Of a stretch of 64,000 nt of DNA, positions 11,252 through 22,606 are shown piece by piece; position 1 is the stretch's first letter; every line of letters begins with the position of its first letter. Under the pieces are notes generated by a model. That model searched no databases. It was not told the origin of the DNA and was given only the letters and a program-made list of their open reading frames with translations. This stretch comes from Rhizopus arrhizus. Its lineage: Eukaryota; Mucoromycota; Mucoromycetes; Mucorales; Rhizopodaceae. The stretch lies in assembly GCA_024220505.1 (NCBI GenBank), contig JAKZZE010000011.1, forward strand, positions 1,302,001-1,366,000. Reading direction: 5' to 3'. A program made the translations under genes and the position numbers.

Positions 11252-11614
11252 TTAGGTCTTTTCTGGTAATGGATGAATACGCTTTTCTTGATGATATAAT
11301 ACTGGTTTGGTTAGTGAAGGCCATTTGTTTAGATAGGTTGGTGAAGGACGAGTAATCTCAGACTTAAAATTTCAATTAAATAAAAAATAGATAAAATAGT
11401 ATGAGTTTTACCTTTTCTTTCAAAACAGTCTCTTCATCTTGAGATACATGAATAAAGTGTGTTCCTTGACCTTTAGGTACACGCTGAGCAACACCGTTCG
11501 CATCTAGTACTACTTCATAAACAGTCTCCTATTTCACATTCAGTCAACAGGTTTATAACGAAATGAATAAAGTACCTTTTCAAAAAAAGAATCATTAGAC
11601 ATACAGCAACCCAT
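11252..11614 (-). CDS. Small MGCC-start protein (88 aa), unknown function
   Basis: Three exons join in phase: 11614-11576, 11528-11412 and 11362-11252. The product starts MGCCMSNDSFFEK and ends HPLPEKT. Clean GT/AG introns and phase continuity over three exons support a real gene. The N terminus has Gly2 followed by two Cys, the usual layout for N-myristoylation plus palmitoylation, so I infer attachment to a membrane surface. No transmembrane segment is visible and I do not recognise the family. It lies downstream of, and on the same strand as, the 11736-12053 gene. Confidence 0.6.
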
Positions 11615-11735
11615 AGTTTATTATTATTAAAGAAAGAGAAAAGAAAAAAGAAAACAAAACAAAACAGTGTCGTTTCATCTTAGGCAAATCCGGAATCACA
11701 TTGTTTTGAACAAGTGTAACATCTTCTTTTTGGCG

Positions 11736-12053
11736 TTATAAACCATCCAATAACTCCATGTCTTCATTTTCACTACTCCACTCATCTACATCAAACTAGA
11801 AAATATCAGTAAACGCTTACAAACATTCTTGTTCTGTCATTAAAGTCCTTTTTTTTTTTTTTTTTTTCCCAAAATCTAAACTTGAAGGCGGTTTCCAAGC
11901 TAATAAATCTCCCGCATTAGATCTACTGTAGACCTGCTGATGTGTTTCCCGACTTTCAACACACGTCACTCTTCCATAAGCACTTTTTAACCTTTTCAAT
12001 AATGTGTCCTCTATAAGGTGATAAACCAGGACTGGTCTATCATCGCTAGGCAC
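11736..12053 (-). CDS. Small unrecognised protein, frame interrupted by a poly-A run
   Basis: The ATG at 12053 begins MPSDDRPVLVYHLIEDTLLK and reads in phase to WKPPSSLDFG. An A-rich run (T-rich on plus, about 11851-11869) then follows. After it, the frame that splices correctly over the short intron (gtaagc...ttctag, about 11797-11820) reads DFNDRTRMF and then FDVDEWSSENEDMELLDGL before a stop at 11736. The frame entering the poly-A run does not match the one leaving it, so the run length is wrong, polymorphic, or the gene is damaged. The acidic tail is a feature; I cannot name the family. Confidence 0.45.
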
Positions 12054-15000
12054 ATAAAGTAAAAGCGGCGAAACATCCAGATTTGGTATTATAGACTATA
12101 AATATAGTAATCGGTGGATTTGAGCTGGCTCAATTGGCAGGTTTGCGAATTGCATTGTTTGTCGTACTCAGTGTGATACAAGCTCTTCAAGTTATGATTT
12201 ACTTTCCTTATAAATATAATAATAGAAAGTATCTTTTTTTTACTCATAATTTTGCCTGCCAAGTTATATATAATTCAATTTCATAGCAAGGAACGGTATG
12301 TATTACAATTTAGATTCTCTTTTTATTAACTGTAGGAATGGAATTTTTCGCAACAGCTTTTCAATGTTTGATCCCTTCAAATACTTCAATTTCAATATAT
12401 TTAAGTTTACAGTAGGTAAAGAGTTTCAATTTGCTTCATAGCCATATTTTATTGATATACTTGTCTTCGATAGCAATATGGTGCCTCTTAATACGTTCTC
12501 CAATTGTATTGCTTCATATGTAGTTGCTTTACTAATAACTAAAGCAGCATTGCATGTGGTTACTTTGAATAATATAAGTAACAAGTATTATAAACATATA
12601 ATTAGGAGCTTCTTGAATTTGGGGAAAGAAAATATAGATGGAGTTTGCAAGAAAAAAATAACAGTAGCAAAAAAAAAGTTTTATAAATTACTGGTTATTA
12701 TTTAAACTTATCTCCAAGACATCGAATCAAATAAATAAATTCTCAAAAATAAAAGATCTTAACTTCTCATGGATAATACATCCATTGAAGCCTCCAGTAG
12801 TATCAATAAAATAGTTGAAGATAGAGACCATGAATGTTTTCTTTTTTTTATCAGATTTGAATATATCTCAGAGAGGTACATTGTGATATTTGGATTTATT
12901 TAAAAGAATGCTACTTTTCAAAATTAAATTTGATAAATAAAGTATGCCTATTTTATTTTTAAAAAAAAAAAATTCATGGAGATATAAAATCTCAAATTTT
13001 GTAGATCACTTTTATAAAATAACATTTAGAGCCTAATATTAGCATACAATTATGTTCTTTATCTTATGTATAACTGAACCTGTATGGAAAAAAAAAGACA
13101 ATGAAATAAGGTGTGTAAAATACCATTTTATAAGAATCAGAATTTGTACTGTTGTGCGTTTTTTCTGCAAGTTGGCAAATAAAGTAATTTGTCTAATTCA
13201 TTTCATAAATGAATTAACTTCTGATTGACTAACAAACCAGCTTATTTCATCTACCATCCTTGTCGCCATTGTTTCAGGGTCTGATGAGAACGTTCGGCAT
13301 TTTTCATAAAACTTGTTGATCAGTTTGAACATTTTATCTAGAATTCTCTCCTAAATATAGAGTTCCATTTACTTGCTATGTCTAATAGGATATTTTCTTA
13401 AATGTCATTGATGTGATATTTGTATGCATTATATTAAGCTATAGCAAGTATAACTTCAGCAGCACTCTTTGTAACAGGTTCGATTTGAACCGAGCCGATG
13501 ATGATGGCTCAATACCTTTCGCGCTTATAATCAATTGTCAGTTCAATTTCTTGAGTATGTCTGGGAAGTTTGCGTAGAAGTCATGCATTTGTTGTCAAAT
13601 ATACCAGGAGGTATTTTACATTGCTACGGTGCCCATACTGGATTGTGATTGTATTCAGTAACCTAAATGAAAAGCCGCGATTTAATAACATGCATCATTT
13701 ACTCCACCGTTACTTTTCTATCTTCCACTGCTATTTTCTCTTCCAGTATTTTCAACATCGCTGAGATTTGCTATAATGATCTCGATATACTTAAAAGTAC
13801 AGTATATGTTCTTTTTAACAAGTACCAGCTATTAGTCGATTTGCACTTAAGTGATATAAATTGAGATCAACAGATTTCTCCTTTTCACGATGCTTTCTTT
13901 TTGTGAGTATTCTACTTGTCTGTCTTCCCCAAGGTTCCTTTCCCCCCTCTTAAGCCCTGTACTTGATAGTACAGATCATACTACCAGCAGATGTAGCTTT
14001 AGAACGCTTTAGATTAAATTTGTATAGAAAAGATGCTTTCTAGTCATTTCCATAAGCACTAAATTCCTTTCTAATTCCTTTATTCAGTATTTTACAGCAA
14101 GAGCGTCCATCTTCTTATTAGCTTTTCATTATTAATATGCAAAATAATATACCTGAGCTTCTTGGCATTTTATCAAGCTTTTTAAAGCCTCTAGATTAAA
14201 AGGATTGTCTTTTTATTTCCAAATTATTACATGATTTTTCTTCTATAAAATATTTCCTTTCCTGTTCTCATAATAGAACACATCAGCCATTATTTCAGGG
14301 ATATGGTCAGAAATCAATATATGCTGATGTGAAACAGTTAGAGATCAAGTAATAAAGGACAACAAGAATAATAATGGCTTGGATCCAATAGTCTGAGCGA
14401 AAAATAAAAACATCTATAATATCTAATGGATTAGAAGGATAGCAGGCAAGTGCTTTATAAAAGGTTATGGTTGCTTAGTAAACCATCATCACCCAAAAGG
14501 GCTCTAGCGATTATGTATTCTGATGTACGAGAGATCATTTCAGTTTTATTTCGACATAAATGAGAATCAGACACCCATTTTCTTGACCAAATGAATATTT
14601 TTCTTCAAGCTACCATGAGAGACAGCTGAAAGTGAAAAATAAAAAAATTAGTGGTAGCCAGAAAACCAACAGGGATAAGAGTTGAATGTATATTTGATGA
14701 GCATTGTGTTTCAACTTGTTTTAAACATGATTCATATTCAAATTTTAAAATCAGAGCAGTAAATACTTCACAAAGATTAAAATTCTTTTCTCTATCATTC
14801 TATCACAATCAATTCTATTGCTTTAACTCAGTAACGTTATTTTAATATAGCTCCTGGAACTACAACGCATAAATGAAAAATAAAACCAAATCGAGAAAAA
14901 AATATAAATAATCCACTTGCATGACCAGGAATAGACTTTTGTGTTAAGCTTTACTTGTGCTTGATCTACAACCACAGTTATTAAGCTTACTAAAAAAACT

Positions 15001-16052
15001 TAAATCTTTATATTAGTGTGTATATTGCGGAAACAAAAACAAGGCTTATCCTTTTCCCTCAATCACTTTTGATCAGCTAGGTACATGCTAAACTAAGATG
15101 AAAAAGAAAGAAAGAGAAAATAAGGGGAGGAGGAAAAGGAAAAGGTAAGAAGGAACACATCTGTATCCTAACAGATTGGAAGTGAGTAACTATGCTTTCC
15201 TTCTCGATCAATTTCCGTATGTCTATTCTAAAGTCGAATAGAAATGTTTTTGTCACCAGCATACAACATATTTCGTACATCATCTTATACATTAGACACA
15301 ACCTGAGTTTATTTCTTGTGTTTAGAGAAATAGCCATGTTTATAATACTTTTAATTTTTTTGGAGCAAACACTTTTAATTTTACACGTTTCGATCTTTTA
15401 GGCTGGGTATTTGAATCAAATTTTATTTTGATCTCTAGGAATCAGTTGAATCTTTAAGAACCAAAGACATAAAATCTCGTTCATCAGTACAACCCCATTA
15501 CTGTTTAACTATTTGTTAGATCCTATGGTGCTTCTGGGCTTCAACTGTATATTTCTCAGAATCTGTACTTTATCCTTTCTTCGTGTCATCTGGCTAATAA
15601 AGCCAGATGACAGAATTTCTTTAGCTCTCTTTAATAATGAATGGTTTCAGCATAGAGCTATAATAACATGCGTTTTATGATAGGTAAATACTCATGAAGT
15701 TGAGAAGCCTATTAAAGAACAGCAAAAGCCGCTATCCTTACCTTTGGGAATGAAATCATATCCCGCCTTCATCTCCATAAAAATTCTTCTTAAAAAGTGG
15801 ATATATTATCGACAAAGCCCTCGGCAAACAAAGCTAATATAAAAAGAGAGAGAGAGAGAAAGTTTAACCTCTTTTTTGTGAAATATTCATGTTGTAAAAC
15901 ATGTTCAAGTTTCCTTTGCTGTATATGAATGCACAGGAAGTAATAAGAGTTTATAAAAGAAACACGATTTAATAAAAAATTTCATGTGTAACAAATAAAA
16001 TATATTCTAGGGGCCTGTTGCTGCTTTTCTCTTTTCTTTCTTATTCTATTTC
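12054..16052. other. Gene-poor AT-rich region (4 kb)
   Basis: Only short ORFs without splice partners were seen, apart from the relic listed at 13198-13790. It contains a GA microsatellite at about 15847-15861 and many short A/T runs. The last ~200 bp probably hold the promoter of the CBS-PB1 gene. Confidence 0.5.
13198..13790 (-). pseudogene. Relic of an unidentified coding gene
   Basis: On the minus strand several protein-like segments follow in order but with stops and frame changes: AMLKILEEKIAVEDRKVTVE, then LTIDYKRERY-stop-AIIIGSVQIEPV, then TKSAAEVILAIA, and finally FYEKCRTFSSDPETMATRMV leading to WFVSQSEVNSFMK and a stop at 13198. The last piece is open for about 50 codons. I cannot assign a family. 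Undetected introns could explain some breaks, but at least two stops fall inside otherwise continuous segments. Confidence 0.35.
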
Positions 16053-16488
16053 ATGTCCACAAGGCGATCTCGCATTCCTTCTGTAGCCCCTACACGTACA
16101 GAGTCATACACGCTTGATTCTACTACAAACACAGGTAGTAGACAGCGTCAGACAAAGAGAGATGAAGTAAAAAGGATAAAGGTATCTTGCAGCGAATATT
16201 AAAGACTATCTTAGGCTATTCGAAAGAAACTTGAGCAAGAACTTTCAAAGAAAAAGACGGGGTCCAAAAGAGTCCGACAGACCCGAAAGATCGCTGGTAC
16301 CGTTTCTGCCCTTCGACCTTCTCAAGCCTTGACCGTCAAGGAAAACATGCTGGTGATCGAAGCTGCTCAACTGTTGGCAGCCAAAAGAAGTGATTGTGTG
16401 TTGGTCGTAGATGATGAAGAACATCTAAGTGGTATCTTTACTGCAAAGGATTTAGCTTATCGGGTTGTAGCTGAATGCTTGGATGCTA

Positions 16489-16535
<47 letters not shown>

Positions 16536-18269
16536 AGTGAGACATAGATTCATATTGGTTGATAGAAATACAACAGTAGCCAAAATCATGACAAAAGGAC
16601 CGATGTGCGTCACTTCAGACACTTCAGCTACAGATGCTCTTAACTTGATGGTTTCCCGCGGTTTCCGACACTTGGTAAGGAAAAAGAAAGGGTTTCCCTT
16701 TTTCTCACCTCGTGTTCTATAGCCAGTATGTAATGAAGAAGGGGATATTTTTGGTTTATTGGATATCACCAAATGTTTATATGAAGCACTAGATAAAATG
16801 GAAAGAGCCTTTGGTTCATCACGTAAATTATATGACGCCCTTGAAGGTGTCGAAAAAGAATGGAACAATAGCCCGATTCAACTTGTTCAATACATGGAAG
16901 CATTACGTGATAAGATGGAATGTCCCGATTTAAATTCGGTCCTGGATGGACAGGCACCAGCTGAGGTGAGTGTCAAGACCAACGTACGTGAGGTGGCACG
17001 TATGATGAAGGACTATCATACGACTGCGGTCTTGGTGACAGATCGAGAAGGTCTAGCGGGTATATTTACCACAAAGGATGTCGTGTTGCGTGTGATTGCT
17101 GCCGGTTTGAATCCAGAGAATTGTTCAGTGGTGCGTGTGATGACACCCCACCCGGATACCGCTCCTCCTGACATGTCCATCATGGACGCCCTAAAAAAGA
17201 TGCACGGTAAGGAAAGAGATGAGTGGGAGGGAGTGAATGCTAATAGGCTACGGTAGATGGTCATTATTTAAACCTTCCAGTGGTTGATAACGGAGACGTG
17301 TTGGGTATCGTTGATGTTTTGAAGCTAACTTATGTCACACTTGAGCAAATCAACAGTATCCAAGGCAGCGATGGTGAGGGCCCGATGTGGTCCAGATTCT
17401 GGGACAGTTTTGGTGCTGCTGATCACAATGATACAGAATCTCAACTATCTGAATCTCAACTGCTCTCTGTTTATGGCACCAACCATCAGCGTATCATCTC
17501 ACCTGAGCCCTCTGCATCCTTTTCTCAACTTCAAAACTTTGCAGAAATCACGCCCAATGAATCAGCCAGTATGGTAGCTAACAATGATGAATCCTCTTTT
17601 TCTGATCATCAAAGCCATCATTTGTCGCATCATCCAAAAGAACAAGAGGAAAATCACACCTTTTCATTCAAGTTCACAACTACACAGGGTAAAACGCACC
17701 GAATTGTATGTGCTATAGATAATTACAGTTCTCTTTTGGCCTCCGTTCACCAAAAGGTCCTCGCAGAGCACTTGAGTTATTTGGGTGTTGAGCAAGATGA
17801 TCAGCCGGTAGAGTCTTGGCTTAGCCTGTCTTATTTGGATGATGAAAATGATCATGTCTTGATGACTTCGGATGCAGATGTGGAGGATGCAGTCAGATTG
17901 GCACGCAAGATGGGCCAAGATCGTGTCAAGTTGTTCATTCATGATGCTTCTGCTCCACTACCTCCTGTCACCCCTGTGCCTACTGAACTGGAACCCGAAC
18001 AGCCTGTCATAGTAGAACAAGTAGTTAAAAAGCCTGTTGAAGAACAAGCTGAAAGCGAAAATGAAGATGAGGAAGACGAAGAAGATGCTAAAAAGAATAA
18101 AAAGAAACGTAGTTTAAAAAAGAAGGATACAAACGAAGAAGACTTCAAGAGTAAAGATGTGTTGGGTATACCACAAGAATTAGTTTTACCTGCTGCCATC
18201 ACTTTCTTGGGTGTTGTCATCTTTGGTGTATTTGTTCTTTCTAGAGTAGGAGGCTCAAGCCGTCGATAA
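16053..18269 (+). CDS. CBS-domain and PB1-domain membrane protein
   Basis: Five exons join in phase: 16053-16166, 16215-16489, 16566-16674, 16723-17206 and 17257-18269, giving about 664 aa. Two CBS pairs are visible (SDCVLVVDDEEHLSGIFTAK in the first, TTAVLVTDREGLAGIFTTKD and HYLNLPVVDNGDVLGIVDV in the second), at roughly residues 65-175 and 225-345. A PB1 domain lies at about 460-550 (FKFTTTQGKTHRIVC...), then an acidic/Lys-rich linker and one C-terminal membrane helix (LVLPAAITFLGVVIFGVFVL) near 638-657, so probably tail-anchored. This architecture is typical of fungal CBS/PB1 proteins (S. pombe Mug70-like). CBS pairs usually bind adenosine nucleotides and PB1 mediates protein pairing; the fungal role is poorly defined. 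Intron 2 holds a 39-bp poly-A run. Confidence 0.9.
16492..16530 (+). repeat. Poly-A tract (39 bp) inside intron 2 of the CBS-PB1 gene
   Basis: It begins three bases after the exon end, directly behind the GT, so the donor reads GTAAAA. The intron still ends with a normal acceptor (gttgatag) at 16565. Confidence 0.95.
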
Positions 18270-18467
18270 TAGAAAACCCCCACATTATATACTGTATATC
18301 ACTTTTAGATTCCAACCCATTTTACCTCTCAAAACTAAGAATAAAATGTACATCATTTTTTTTATTTTTATATTTTACTTGTCAAAGGTATATACCATTT
18401 TGACATCATCAGAACCGACCTTGTTTACATTTATATGATTTATATCTTTATTACAAAAGGTTTTTTT

Positions 18468-20856
18468 TTAATGATAGTTTCCATAGCCTGGTTGCTGCTG
18501 CTGTTGTTGCTGAGGAGGATATCCTTGTAACGTATTGGGAGAATATCCTCCTGGATTACCTGCCACATTACCATAATAAGGATATCCTTGTTGCTGTTGA
18601 GGTGGATATGTTGTTGGGGGTTGAGCATAATAATCATAACCAGCTGTGGTATTGTTATTAGTTGTAGTAGTAGTAGTAGTAGTAGGTGGGTAATAAGAAG
18701 ACTGTTGTTGGGCATAAGATTGTGCGGGATAATTATTGTTGAAGGTTGGTTGAAGAGAGACATGACTCATTGTATTTGTCAATTCATTCACGCCATATGC
18801 CTGACTGTTATTAGCTATAGCAGGTGTTTGTTGTTGATAATAATAAGCGTCTTGTTGATAATTGCTATTGTCATAAGTATCTGCTGCATCAAAAGAGGAT
18901 GTGAAAGTAAAGGATTTATCACGAATAATACATTCAATCTTGATTTCAGTCAAGCCAAAATACATTTTAATTGTCATATTGACTTTATCACCAGGTCTAA
19001 CACCATCTAAATGAGGCATACGAATAGGAAAATGTCCTACTTTTCGTACAAGTGGATGTGATGTCAAACGAGGTGGTGATCCTTCACCATCAAAAGCAAA
19101 TAAATCTATAGAAATAAACTTTAAAAAGCAAATATAAATCTAGTGTATTTTACTTACCAGAATCAGTATCATTTGGATAACTGATAACAAAGTTCTTTGA
19201 AATACATTCATCCACTTTAATACTTTGTCCTTTTTGAACATATACACTAAATCGTTGACGACAATAACGTTTACCGTCAATTCCCATCACAGAATATTCA
19301 GGAGGATCTAGATCATCTTGGAAGAGCATACGGGTCTCTACACCATATGTTCTTCTAGACACACGCTCAGTCACCACCTGGGGACTTAATCCAAAATAAA
19401 CAGCACCTCGAACAACAGCCAATTCACCGCGAGGAGGAACACCGATCATGCCCACTTCATTAGCAAATTCTTCTTCCACACGACGGAAAAGGTAATTGGA
19501 TTGACCAAATCCACCTACTAAAAATATAGCTTCCAAACCGGGAGATTGAACCAACTGACCACGAATGAGATCAAGCACTTGACGGATCACTGGTTCAAAT
19601 ACATAGTCTCTTAATTCTTCAGCAGGTAAACAAAGAGATCCGTTGTCTAAACCAATATCAGGGTCTGAGAGGTCTCCTAAACCCATGGAGGCTGGTAAAT
19701 CAAGGAAATGATCCTCTACACCGTCAAAGTCGGGTTTGATCAGGTTGATGAATGTATCCATGATGAGCTCCATAGCAGAGTCATTAATTGTGTGATAGTG
19801 AGAGAATTTACGTTTTAGATATTCACGCATTCTTAAATCTAAAAAGCCTGAACCACAAGAACCACCATGTCCATTCGTCACTTCCTTCAATGTACGTCTA
19901 TCATATAAAAACAGATGAATATGACATAAAGCAATCTTTTCCTTATTACTTTTCTCCTGGTGGTTCATGAATTTCAAAAACAATCAAATCTACTGTTCCA
20001 CCACCAGCATCACAAATCATGAATCGTTGACCGTGTCTTAAGTTGAATTGTTCCGACTTTTTCTCACAATACAAAGCAGCCGCTTCAGGTTCTGAAATCA
20101 ACATTAAACGATCTGGATGATCACTGCTGCTAATCAATCCAGCACGTATAGCAGCTTCACGCATAATAGCCTTAGCTCGGTCACTCCACATAGCAGGTAC
20201 AGTCAAGCACTATCAATCGATCTGTTATTTTTTCAGCAAGAATATCAAAAAAAAGACTTACATAACGAAATCGAGTTTGATCATAATTTCCAGCAAAACC
20301 CTTCAAAAGTTCAGTACAAACATGTAAATGAAAGGCGCGTAAATAATCAGCAATGACATCAGTGATATTCAATCCATTGCCAAGATCTGTTTGTTGCAGG
20401 TGTTCGTCAAGGTATAGTTTGAATTTAGAAAGTAACATTAAATCCGCATTATTTGGTTTCATGGCTTGTCTTCTGGCTCCATGTCCCCAATCCACAAGTT
20501 GTGTTGATCCTTTACGATAAAGTGAAAGTGTAGGTGTCTACTTGATAGTTAGTATACTAACACAGCAAGTCTTTTTCTTTTTTTCACGTACTTTGGGATA
20601 AACTTGATTGTTTTGTTTAGGCCTACAAACATATTTAGTGAGACAAACAAAATGTTGTCAAATATTCATTTTTTTTTTTTTACCACTTGACAATGTCAAT
20701 CACTTCTTCATTTTGTGCAAATGCATAGCAACAGCCAGAGTAGGTTGTACCTGTTTATATAAATAAGTAATAAGCCTATTTATTATTATTTTTCATTTTA
20801 CCAAAGTCAATGCCTACAATGACAGGATAGTCAGCATAGTTAAATCCTGAGTTCAT
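18468..20856 (-). CDS. Hsp70-like ATPase (HSPA12-type) with Q/Y-rich tail
   Basis: Seven exons join in phase: 20856-20802, 20750-20684, 20622-20592, 20537-20262, 20209-19950, 19897-19158 and 19105-18468, giving about 688 aa. Actin/Hsp70 ATPase motifs are present: phosphate-1 loop GIDFGTTYSG near the start, phosphate-2 ICDAGGGTVDL, and adenosine loop FLVGGFGQSNYL. The family is the divergent fungal group related to HSPA12, which keeps the ATPase fold but not a canonical Hsp70 substrate domain. The last ~130 residues (from TYDNSNYQQDAYYYQQQ) are very rich in Gln, Tyr, Asn, Thr and Pro, with poly-Thr and poly-Gln runs, resembling a low-complexity, prion-like region. Probably cytosolic; clients unknown. 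Confidence 0.9.
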
Positions 20857-20887
20857 TTAAAAAAAGAATTTCTCTTGTTGATTATTG

Positions 20888-20918
<31 letters not shown>

Positions 20919-21740
20919 AGGAAAGAAAGAGAGAAAAAGACTAAGGTTGATAAAAATAGACTTGTTTGTACTCCGATGCTAAATGGGTGTTTATAAATAA
21001 ACAAAAAAAAAAAAAAACTTTTTCAAGACGCAGGTGTTTCTGAATAAAGAGAACACTGGTATATGATTTTATTTGTAATTATTATATGCATGCTCTTTTT
21101 TGAAATCTGTCAAGTCTCTTTTTTTTTATTGTAAGAAATCTTTTTCAGCTAGTTTTATTTTCGCAAGAACACATTCATTCTTGTATAAAGAGAGAAAAAG
21201 CGCATAATAGTTAAAGCTTGGCACATTTTATATGTCAAATAATCTTTATATCATTCGCTTGGTTTCTCATCATTTCTTTTTTATGGTAGAATCACTTTGT
21301 TAAATACGAATGCAGTGGTTATGATCTCCATTTAACAGAAAAGAAAACAGGGACTGAATTATTCAAAGTGCTTAAGATTATTACTGATTTGGCATAATGT
21401 AGATATCTTTCATGTGCCAAGAAATTATGTTTTATTATCACAACGAAACAAAGAACTTTAAATAGATACAGAATACATTCGTTTTAGAATACAAAGAAAA
21501 GCTCATTTTAATTACTTTATATCAGGTTTTCCACAAAATTCCTGGAATAAAGAGAAACAAAAGAAGATAGCCGAACCATACATGTTTGAAAAAAAAAGTC
21601 TTTCTTGACATTTTGCATTTCACTGTATTTCTACATTGAAAGACTTGTGAGTTATCATACAACTATTTGAAATTACATAATATGTCGTCATTTGCCTTCT
21701 TCTCTTCAGCGCAAAAAGAACATGTTTTATTATTCAGAGC
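20857..21740. other. Intergenic region with A-rich runs
   Basis: No gene seen. It holds a poly-A run near 20888-20913 and is AT-rich. It contains the Hsp70-like promoter (right of 20856) and the 3' end of the ARFRP1 gene. Confidence 0.5.
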
Positions 21741-22551
21741 TCAACGAAATACAGGCGGCCGATTTATTTTATTTCGCTGTAATCTCAACACCAACCAATC
21801 GATTGCTTCTTCAACTCCAATCCTATTTGAAACCAAGTGAATATAAAAACCAACACATCATATTCTATTACCCTTCCAATGCGCTCACAGACAACACTCT
21901 TGAATCACGCGCGCCTAGTTTAACTGCAATCTTGTTAAATACCTCTTTGATTTCTTCTACTCTTAATGCCCCATGAACATCTTGCTTATTTGCCAACATC
22001 AAAACAGGCACACCTTCAACGGCATCATTTGTAATCATTTTTTCTATAGTTGTGTATGAGCATCCCATCATAAGGTATTGACCATGCTCTATTACCAAAT
22101 GTATCTCGACATTCGTCTAGTCTTTTAGGATCGGTCGAGTCGACTACAAAAACAATAGCATGACATTCTGAATAATAGCGTTCCCAAATAGGTTGTAATT
22201 CGCTCTGTCCTCCAAGATCCCAAAAGTTGATTCTTGAAGACTTTATATCCACTCGACCAACTTTTTAAATAGTGTCAATATTGAAAAATAACATTCTATT
22301 CTAGTTGGGCTTACTATTTAAACCAACAGTAGGTGCGATTTTGTCTGGCTGTAGACCTGCTACTCCCATATAAATAGACTTTATGCGTTCTAATAAAGTC
22401 TTTCAACATGTATCAATACAAGTGAGCTTTTTTTTTTTTTAATAACATGGAATAATACCGTTTTCCCTGCATTGTCAAGTCCAATGATTAAAACATAAAA
22501 CTCTTCCTTTCTAGTGAGATAATTATAAAAACCATTAAGTAATGTATACAT
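21741..22551 (-). CDS. ARL3: ARF-related small GTPase ARFRP1/Arl3
   Basis: Five exons join in phase: 22551-22459, 22399-22315, 22260-22096, 22043-21872 and 21822-21741, giving 198 aa, normal for the family. G motifs: GLDNAGKT (P-loop), TVGLN (switch I), WDLGGQ (switch II), NKQD and a final SAL. The ending RNKINRPP resembles human ARFRP1 and distinguishes it from Arf1. The N terminus is MYTLL with no Gly2, so not myristoylated; yeast Arl3 is instead N-acetylated for Sys1-dependent Golgi targeting. Role: trans-Golgi GTPase acting upstream of Arl1 and golgin recruitment. Confidence 0.9.
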
Positions 22552-22606
22552 GTTTATTTAAAAAAAAAAAAGGAAAAAGGACATAAATTTCGGACATTCT
22601 AAAGAT

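Noticed and set aside
12118..12195. tRNA-like stretch (gagctggctcaattggcagg)
   Set aside because: The D-arm-like part is not followed by a proper anticodon stem, T arm or acceptor pairing.
13470..13530. tRNA-like ggttcgatttgaacc
   Set aside because: It is a simple 5-bp hairpin. No acceptor, D or anticodon arm could be built around it.
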